Below, in pieces: positions 55,326 to 64,000 of a DNA stretch of 64,000 nucleotides (position 1 is its first letter; each line of letters begins with the position of its first letter). Below the pieces are notes generated by a model. It was not told the DNA's origin and did no database searches. It was given only the letters and a program-made list of their open reading frames with translations. The DNA comes from Euwallacea fornicatus. Its lineage: Eukaryota; Arthropoda; Insecta; Coleoptera; Curculionidae. The position numbers and the translations under genes were made by a program. Where the stretch lies: assembly GCF_040115645.1 (NCBI RefSeq), contig NC_089573.1, forward strand, positions 992,001 to 1,056,000, written 5' to 3'.

Positions 55326-57198
55326 CTGTCTATGGCCTTGGTTTTCTGTTACCATCAATATTCGTTTTGTAAAAAGCAACAACAGTGACTATCACGAAAA
55401 CTATGTTGCTCTAGCTTCTTTGGGGCCTCAGATATTTTAAATTTAGAATGAAAAATTACCCGTACGCGTTTGAATTAACATCAAATACACGATATCCGTT
55501 TAACATTCTGCCAGCCAGGCCAATCCGGGTCTTTTCGGTTAGCATTCGTTATGAAGAAAAAACGTAATTTATTTAAAATATTCGATAATTATCTCCATTT
55601 TGACCAACCGCGGCCATTATTTTCCATTATCATCCAGACACCCGGCGAAATGCAGTTTTCTTAACATGCGACACAGGAATTTACAAGTTAAATTTTATAT
55701 TCAGGGTCCCAACTAATGATAATTTAGTGTTTCAGCTGCAAAAGCTAAATCGAAAGTCCTGGAGCTCTATAGGTACCTAATTGTAGTTGAGCGAGGTTTA
55801 ACGTGGGGTTGCAAATTTAACACGTAAAATCCGTAAAAAAAATGCACCGTACATGCAATGCTAATTAGCAATATACGAGAATCTTGTTGGGAAAGTAAAT
55901 TAAACTTTGATTTACAGTGAAATTTTGCGTGATCGTAAATTTCAGTCTCGTAGAATTTCCGATTAACCGAAAAGAACCACATAGGTTGAAATTTAGATGC
56001 TGGCGCCTTGTCTTTTACTTGGACGAAATTTCAAAGGATCGACTGCATAGAAGAAATACGCATACCCAGACACACGTACATATATTATAGATTTTAAGCC
56101 TATATAGACTAATAATAGCTGAAGGAAACCAGATTTGCAAAGCATGTCATTAAATATTTGCATGCGCCTACTCGTTACACTGCTATCACTCCGGCCCCTT
56201 TTTTCAAAATCTGCTTTATTTATTACATTAGCGGTGTAATTGGTCAACTGTCTGTAATTGATCGCATCCAGCTAGTAATGGAAAAGTAAAGATCGGCTGA
56301 AGGATTAAAAATCGAAAAATTCGACTATGGAGTACATTCATCGCAACGAACATGCTAAATCTACACGATTTCTGTTCTACGTGAGCTTTGTAACGTACAT
56401 CCCAAATTTGCAACGAGACATAGCAACTTACTGGAACTTCACTCTTTATCAGACTGCTTGTCGACCTTTCGATATTACTCTACTTATCAACAACAATATC
56501 GAGATATTTACAAACACCTGTATCGCTCATTGCGTAGAAATTTTAAGCTGGATGATTCAAATTTCTAACTAGTTTCGAAATTAAATTTACAGCTAATCAT
56601 TATGAAGGCATCAATCCGATTTACTCCGAAAACGTATCCAAACATCACCAAAAACGTTAAATAAATCACTCCTACGTAAGTTAACGTCAGTACGATAGGC
56701 GTAGTAGTGGTGATCGCTCACTAACGTACTTTAAACAACGTCACCTCTCGCCAGGGGCGGAGGCCCAAATTGAGAGTAAGAAATTAAATTTTGACTAATG
56801 CCAAATATCAAGCAAAATTGCTCCAGTCCCCCGTCCCCCGCGGCTGCGCCGGTTTTAACGCATTTTATGGCCAATTTAATGTAGTGAGAAAATTACAATG
56901 TTAACGTTCCATTGCAGGAATGGATGATAATATTGACAGTAGGTACCATCACAAAGTGAGTTGCTCAAACCTACCCTGAGGGGCGATATTATCAAGTGCA
57001 TTATGCTACGATGCATGTGTTACATATTGTATATTAATCGATCGCGATTTGCTTATGAAAATTTAATGCCACAGTTTGCCTAACAAATATAATAACATAA
57101 CAGACACCTTCGGGATAGATGATGTGCTAAAGATGCACGAAACGAACCAACTTTTTCAACTTATCGAAACCGAAAGTCAAAGTGTGTCTTCAGTTGTA
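55326..57198. other. Intergenic DNA, nothing recognised
   Basis: AT-rich with short open frames on both strands, none with a recognisable protein motif or long inverted repeat. Confidence 0.45.
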
Positions 57199-58442
57199 CC
57201 AGATCTGCCGGTATGAAATGAGCGCCATTTTGTAAAAATAAAACACCAATTCTAACAAGGAAAGAAAAAAAAAATTATTCAGAATATTGACCATTTCTAC
57301 ACATTTTGACCTCCGTTCTGGCAATTTATGGATACCGCGCCAATAGAAATGCGCCTCTTTGGCATCAAACCAATTAAACACCCAATTTTCCAGAAAGCGA
57401 AGTGCTGCTCAGCCAATGCGTGTCCCATCGACGAAAACAAGTGGTAGTCCGAAGGAGCCAAGTCTGGTGAATACGGCGGATGGGGTAGCAACTCCCAGCC
57501 AAGTGTTTTGATGGTATCCTGAACCGGCGTTGTTTTGTGCGCAGGTGCGTTGTCATGGAGCAAAACTGCCTTCCCGTGTCTTCTGGCCCGTTCTGATCGT
57601 TTTTCGATCAATGCTTTTGTTTAAATTAATCAATTGTTGTCGGTAGCGAATAGTGTTAACGGTTTCACCAGATTTTAAAAGCTCGTGGTGCACCACATCT
57701 TTCTGATCCCACCACAGCATTGCTTTCTTGCCGAATTGATCAGGTTTTGCAGTCGATGTTGATGGTTGTCCCGAATCAACCAGTGATTTTTTCCGTTCAG
57801 GATTTTGAAAATGAATCCATTTTTCATCTCCAGCAACAATTCGATGCAAAATTGATTTTCTTTCGTGCCTTTGAAGCAAAGTTTCACAAGTGTTTTTTCG
57901 AATCTCCATCTGTCTTTCATTCAATTCATGCACCCATTTTCCACACCTTTGGATCTTCCCCGTAGCTTTTAAACGATCAGAAATTGTTCGTTGTGCAACA
58001 TTTAACATTTTTGCCATTTGCTTTTGAGTTAAAGTGTCATCTTCATCCAATATTGATTGCAGTTCGGCGTTTTCAAACCTTTTTGGTGGTCTGCCACGTT
58101 CTTCATTTTGCACATAAAAATTGTTATTTCTGACTTGTTGAAACCATCTTTTGCACGTTGCTTCTGATGAAGCATAATCACCATATGCCTCGACAAGCAT
58201 TCGATGCGACTCTGCAGCACTTTCCTTCGAATGAAAGCAAAACATTAATGCTTTCCCCAAATCATCATTTCGTGGTACAAAATTCGACATTTTTGGCCCA
58301 ATGAAATAATATATTGTTATTTGTCCAAGGACTTGATTTGTAGTGAATATGTTTGTCAGTTTGCATACCAACCAAGCAAACAACAATTGCCCTATATCGA
58401 GACATTTATGTCCTGACGCTCACTTCATACCGGTATACCTGG
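57199..58442 (-). mobile_element. Mariner transposon, mauritiana (Mos1-like) subfamily, nearly full length
   Basis: The inverted ends start CCAGATCTGCCGGTATGAAA (57199) and CCAGGTATACCGGTATGAAG (58442 reversed) and match over about 28 bp. Each is flanked by a TA (57197-57198 and 58443-58444), the mariner target duplication. The 1244-bp length is close to the 1286 bp of Mos1. The single ORF region between the ends is a mariner transposase, disabled by frameshifts. Confidence 0.93.
57270..58290 (-). pseudogene. Mariner transposase, frameshifted
   Basis: Starts at ATG 58290 (MSNFVPRNDDLGKALMFCFH). The first frame runs to about 57610 and contains HRMLVEAYGDY, the HTH region, GDEKWIHF (first Asp) and STSTAKPDQFGKKAMLWWDQ. 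A frameshift near 57600 leads to VLLHDNAPAH (second Asp) and YSPDLAPSDYHLFSSMGHAL (third Asp). A second shift near 57390 leads to FYWRGIHKLPERR. The spacing between second and third Asp is 34 residues (DD34D). One residue is missing at WV-HEL and two at ML-WWDQ compared with the mauritiana family. All three catalytic Asp codons survive, but the frame is broken. Confidence 0.93.
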
Positions 58443-61400
58443 TATTCTGGTATAAATACAGGGCGATTCAGATTTGCGGGATCAAACTTCCGGTTTCAGT
58501 ACAAAAACGAAAGACATTTGAGTATAAAAATTCATATCGGGAAATCTCCCCTTATGTGCGAAAACGTGTTTGACTGAGTTTTAATGCGTTTTCCGTAAAT
58601 TTTAATTAGCAATTTTTAGCTCTTGCGCAGACGATCGTGCAATGAATGTGAAGCAAGTGATAAAATTAGAGAATATACAAATACTTAGACAACGATAAAT
58701 AACCGCGAAATTAACCAAATGAACAAAGAAGCTACACAGAAAATTAAGTTTTGTTTTGAAATATGAGTCGAAGACACACGAAAATACATGAAGTAAAGGG
58801 ATATAAAATCTCATTTATTGTTGGGCAGAGCCAATGTAGTCTGAAATCCCTTTCTGTGGGCGTCTAATTTCGCCTACTTGGCCGCTCCTCCAACTACATG
58901 TTACGATAATAAACTTTAACATTGAAATCTTATCAAGTACTTGCAGAAATTGATTTTGCACTCACTCTGTCCGAAAATGGGGTCTTTATCCATTTATTCC
59001 ATACAATGACCGACTCATACTTCAGTTCCCAGATCTCAACGCCCAGAAGACCAAGAGGAAGGACTGGGTTGAGGCTCTGCGGGTGGACAATACGTCAGGG
59101 TTGGTTACAGAGTGAGCATTTAAAAAACAAATCCAGGATTATTTCTTACGAAACTCGGAGGTTGTGTGAGACTAACCTGAAGGGAATTTTCACCCGGAGC
59201 CATTTCAGAAGTTCAAAAAGGGAGATTTAGGATTGTGTGGAGAATTTGAAGGCATTTTTAGTGAATGAGACTGGAGGATGCTTAACGTTCTGAAGGTTAA
59301 TTTTGATGAAATTCTCAAAACATTTCTTGAGCACGGGTTTGGTTTCAAAACCCATTTGATGGTTTGACTTTCTTTAAGTATGCTGTAGTTAATCCAGATT
59401 TTAGGTTGAAATTACAGATGGGAAATGCACATTGCCGGTTTTCAATTCCTAGCTAAAAATCGGAACGTTTACTGGCATTCTCCGAAACTGGTAGTCAATA
59501 AGGGTATATGACTATGCAAATATAAAATGCAGTAAACCCGATATTTGTATCGATTTTCGGTCTTTTGTTTCACGTAGTTCGAATAGGTTCAACACAGAGG
59601 CATTGAAAAAATCCGTTCACGATATGCCAAGAGCGTGGGTCTGAAATAATAAACTGAACTGATTATTTAAAGGCAAATTATTTAGAAGTGACACTAACAA
59701 AGCTTACCAGAAGGCATTCTAATTTGTTATGTGTGATTTGTTTAAACATTGCTCGCGTATAAATTTATAAATATGCAGAGGTCCCAATTATCTGGCGCAC
59801 CAGACTATTGGTTTCTACCACACAGGCGCCAACATCTCAAACTTGTTCGATTTCTATAGAAGTAAAAGACATGATACCTCTTGCGCAATTCCTTAAGTTG
59901 ATTTAGTGTACACCTTATACAAACGCCAGGTTTTTGTAAACAGGACAGATATGTATATAACACAATAAATATTTCCTCCATTACGAGATAAATAAAACCT
60001 AAAAGGAGCACGCAAGGCCAAGAATTCTCCTTCGCCCACCAGGTAGAAGTTCTTGAAAAAATGAAAATTAATAAATATCAGGAGAAAAATTAACACATGT
60101 TTAAGGCTTTCGTGGGGGAAGCTAATGCCATTTTGGCGGGCCCATTAGGAAATTAATGGTTTTTGCGACAATATGGTCAGTAATTTCTGCCATGTGTGCC
60201 GAGAGATCTTTGCAAAATCTACGTGGGATAAACCAGTTAAGAAACGAAACCTGTACACGGCAATTCTAGCTGGTTGATATCGCCAAGTAGACTTGATGGA
60301 CTAAACTCATTACAGAAATTTTAAAGTTAAAAATACACAAATGGGAATCACACCGCCCAAGGAAAAACCATGAAATCGTTATTTGCTTTTCAAATTGTTG
60401 CATGCGAAACGTACCGGGAACGTAGTTTCAAAATTTGAAGAATGCTAATATTGACACGAATGTCATGGAAATTTGCTTGCTTAATACCATGGTACCCACC
60501 ATGTCTAGCACGTAAGGCAATTTCTGATAGGTGATCAGCTCTGAACGGAAATTAAAAAATATTTTTTGTTTATTTTGAAAAAATACCGCGCGAAAGCAAC
60601 GAACTTTTTTAACTCCCGCTGCCAGTTCAATCTTAATATTTACTCCCAGCCCTAATCTAAATCTACCACACATTCACCATTTCAGCCCAGGGACAACTTT
60701 TTTGAACACACAAAATCCGCATTTATCTCGTTAGATGTCACAGCATCTTCCAACCTGTTTCAGAAGTAGGTACCACTTGTGCGAACCTGCACATGCGCGC
60801 CAGGCTAAGTTATAGTACTCTAGCAAGGCTACTACACAAAACCCAAGTACCTACTACTCCATACTGTATCTCGCGAGCGAATTAGTTATGTTTACGGTAC
60901 CACGTAAGCGTGTTGTGAGATCTCTTTTGGTACTGCTTTAGTCGCGTTATCTCTAAGGTTGTTCACCAAGGTCGTTCGTTAATCTCAAACTCTCTGGAAC
61001 AGAGAAGTTTGATTTTTTGGGGGGATGCTGTTTTTCGAATAGTGGACTCGCAGTGAGGTCGATTTTGGTGAAAATCGCAGTACTTTTGGTGAAATTCGGA
61101 CATTTGGTAACAGATTTTTGGCATGATGGAAAGTTGCAGAACGTTTTTGCCGCCTTGTTGCTCTTGCGATCTCTGCTGACCTCTTATCCTAGGCTGTCTG
61201 AAATGGTTCTTTAGTTGTGAGTTTGCTTTTTTGTTTATTAAATAGGAATGTTACTATTAAAACTCGCTCTCATGCACGATTATCATCTAGTTCGCTTTCT
61301 ATTTTTTTTTTCTAAACACCTGCTGATTACAGGCATATATTGTTTTATTAGAAGACTTTCCAAACATAAACATACATTGATTGATTCGATGGCTCTCCAT

Positions 61401-64000
61401 GTCGTTATTTTTCTCCCTAATTACAGTAATGAGGTTTTCGCAGTTTGGACTACCGTATCATTACCTTTTGTCAAAACATGATTTCCGAGAAAATCGCCGA
61501 CAGGAAATTTAACCATTTCCAAAAACGTGGTTTATACGGGCTAACATTTATAGAAAAAAATTAGTTTTATACCGTACAACTTCAAGGCACTTTCTAGTTT
61601 ACATTAATCCATACTACAGATAAGGCAACTTAGGTCGACGATCGAAACTGGCCGTATTTACCCAGTTTTCCAGCTTATCTAAAGCTATTGAAAGTTGTAT
61701 TTTATTTTTTCGAAACCTAAGAGCTTAATCCCATTTATCTACACTTTTCGACAAACACCCTTATTTACCTCTATTTCAAATAATACCAGATATTATCTGA
61801 TAGTGGCCAGATCACGTGCTCGAAGATTTCGAAATTCGACAATTGTACTCGAATGAGAATTTTTGAGAAGCGAGTAAAAACTCACGTAAAAAAACCTAAA
61901 GGAAATTATTCTTATCACAGCCTGTTAACGCGACATTTCGCAGGCAAGAAAACCCATAAATTCGAAGTAATGATCAAAACTTGACGGTGTATGGGCTTTA
62001 AGCACTTATAGCCATGACGTCTTGGACAGACTTAACTCCAAAGAATTTCTGTATTGTTCTGGTTATCTAAAGACGATATAAGAAATATTTGAGACATTTG
62101 ACCCAACAGCTGCTTAATAAACATATACGCACTTATACAATCACCCACTCTTAGAATAATATACATGTGCCTCTGTAATCATAATTTTTGAGTTTATTTT
62201 ATTGCTTATGATAGGAGAACGGACTTAAAGGTTGAATATCTTTATAATTAAATTATTATTACTTTGAACTGAGCTCAATGAGCGACTCACAATACGGAAT
62301 GTTTCGGAATAGGTCTGCCAACTGTGACAAAATAAAGAAAGAAGTTCATACGAACGTGGGTCTGTTTTGGCTTCCTGTCTGAAATACAGGACATTAAAAA
62401 AATTATAATTTTTTTGATTTTTGCTAATAAGTCCGTTCCAGTATTAAGCACATTTATGAAAATTGGGGAAAAACCGGGACGGGGAAATATCTTTTAAAGG
62501 AAAAATAATACTTCAAGTTCCACCAGTCGTGTCCCCATTCATGTCACCCTGAACGTATTTAACGAAAAATACGATGCGTCAATGGTTAACGAGAAATAAA
62601 AGTGATTATCTGTTTGCTTCACGTTTCTGTCAAAAAAATCTCTTGAACGGTTTCCATGACGCTCACCATTTCCATGGAAAAGTTTTTGAAAACAGACAAA
62701 ACTGTTACCGAAAATTTCACAGCACATTGGGAAATTTAAAAAAGACCTATGATAAATCCCTCGGTAAGTTCCGCAATTGTGGCGATTGTAAGAAAGCGTC
62801 TAATGATAAAAATCATAGGAAATCCCTCGAGTACCCGAAGCTCATCCAGGTTTTCGTAAAAACGACGATGTGCCGCCAGTTTTTGAGTCGTTCCTCCAAC
62901 GACTCGAAAATGTCTAAGAAATTAGTAGAAGTATCCAGGAAATCTTCAGATCTTCCATTATTGTGCGACATCCAACTAGACCCGTCACGATAGTCCCAAA
63001 AAATTATTTACCAATCTAAATATCTTTTAAATATTTTCGGTTGTTTCTTCTCAGGTTAGTTAAATATCTTGTTAAAATTGGAAAGAAACTGGAGAATACC
63101 GAAAAGAACTGAAAAAATCTACAAATTGGCGCAATGTGCAAATTTTTTATAAATTCCTTGACTATCCATACTCGAAAAAAAAATCATTAAATGCTTTAGA
63201 AATGCATAAAAAAAATATTAAGGGAAATTCTTCCAATCACCTAGAAACGTGCACAATATTCCAGAAGTGTCGTAGACGTTTTCGGAGTCAGGCAGAAATA
63301 CCTCGAAAAATCCTGAAAATTCGCGTTTCAGATCATGGCACAGAGCTTTTGCTGTCATGATACTTTTCAGATGTGTTTAGACTAAAATATTCGGATGATA
63401 TAAGACACATAAAAACTCAAAACATTCACTGACCTGCTTACGAGAGACACCCTGTGCATTGATAAATTCGTGTATTACAAATTCGGTTCTTCCAATTTCT
63501 TCTCAATGTACAACCGGTTTCTTCAGTAAGTTAAGCATTAAAATATTCAGGTTCATTGGCACCCTGACATCAAAAATCTATTTAAATTGGTAGAGTCTGT
63601 GAGTTTTAAATTTATTCTTCAAATAACAGTTTTAATTTGAATGTGGTTTGTTAGGAATGTCAATTAGGCATCGCTTCAAGATTGAAAATGAGCTAAAGAT
63701 GGGATTCGAAATACAAAGGTATAGGAGAGGCGCATGCACGACGTTGGTAATCAGTATATCGTTTCCGAGTGTACTTAACGATTGTTTTAATTTGATATGC
63801 AATATAGAAGCTGGAAAAACTTTGACCTGACCTCCAAGGAATAGTTCTCGAATGCCCATTTGTCCAGACACGGCGGTCTACTACATATTACTTTCATATA
63901 AGACACTTTAGCGAGGTAGAAAAGTTCTCCAGGGGCAATAAAGCCCTTAAGTAGGAACAAGACTATGGAACGTGAAAGTAAACAAGTGCACTTATTACAA
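58443..64000. other. Gene-poor DNA to the window end
   Basis: No gene, RNA gene or clear element could be supported. A CAGGGCGATTCAGATT end at 58460 resembles the terminus of the 884-bp foldback and may be a repeat fragment; a GACACCCTGTGCA end lies at about 63447. Open frames such as 62574-62993 and 61017-61214 have no recognisable motif. Confidence 0.45.

Noticed and set aside
62574..62993. 139-codon plus-strand open frame near the window end
   Set aside because: Lys/Ser/Asn-rich with no motif, no promoter or splice evidence; could be chance or a repeat relic.

Overview
This window is animal nuclear DNA, most likely from an insect. The genes are split by GT-AG introns, the intergenic and intronic DNA is AT-rich, and it is full of decayed DNA transposons (mariner, Tc1-like, Mutator-like, long-TIR and foldback elements) of kinds common in insect genomes. 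Many introns are only 48-63 nt long, as in beetles, but the order cannot be fixed from the sequence alone. All exon models below were built by reading splice sites, phases and conserved protein motifs by eye.

Three protein-coding genes can be supported. (1) The 3' part of a corin-like modular serine protease (plus strand, exons from 210 to 7330; two LDLa modules, an SRCR module, a trypsin-type catalytic domain; the 5' part lies outside the window). (2) A complete receptor (particulate) guanylate cyclase (plus strand, 16260-48982, 15 exons, about 1164 residues) with signal peptide, natriuretic-peptide-receptor-like ligand-binding ectodomain, one membrane helix, pseudokinase domain and guanylate cyclase domain. 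(3) A CLIP-domain serine protease (minus strand, 53151-50850, about 355 residues), which converges on the cyclase gene. Its catalytic triad is intact, but the canonical IVGG start of the catalytic domain is not visible.

The layout is: 1-7350 corin-like gene, with a 2-kb transposon in its last intron; 7350-16100 intergenic DNA with several transposon relics; 16100-49560 the cyclase gene, whose long introns hold most of the mobile DNA (a nested set of elements in intron 6; about 9.8 kb in intron 11; about 7.4 kb in intron 14); 49600-50830 a convergent 3' region with an ATT microsatellite; 50850-53151 the CLIP protease; 53152-64000 gene-poor DNA with an 884-bp foldback element and a nearly full-length mariner of the mauritiana (Mos1) type with TIRs and TA target duplication.

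Functionally, the notable juxtaposition is a corin-like protease next to a receptor guanylate cyclase of natriuretic-receptor build. In vertebrates corin matures the ligand of such receptors. Whether the insect pair works in one pathway is not shown by the sequence and is offered only as a testable idea.
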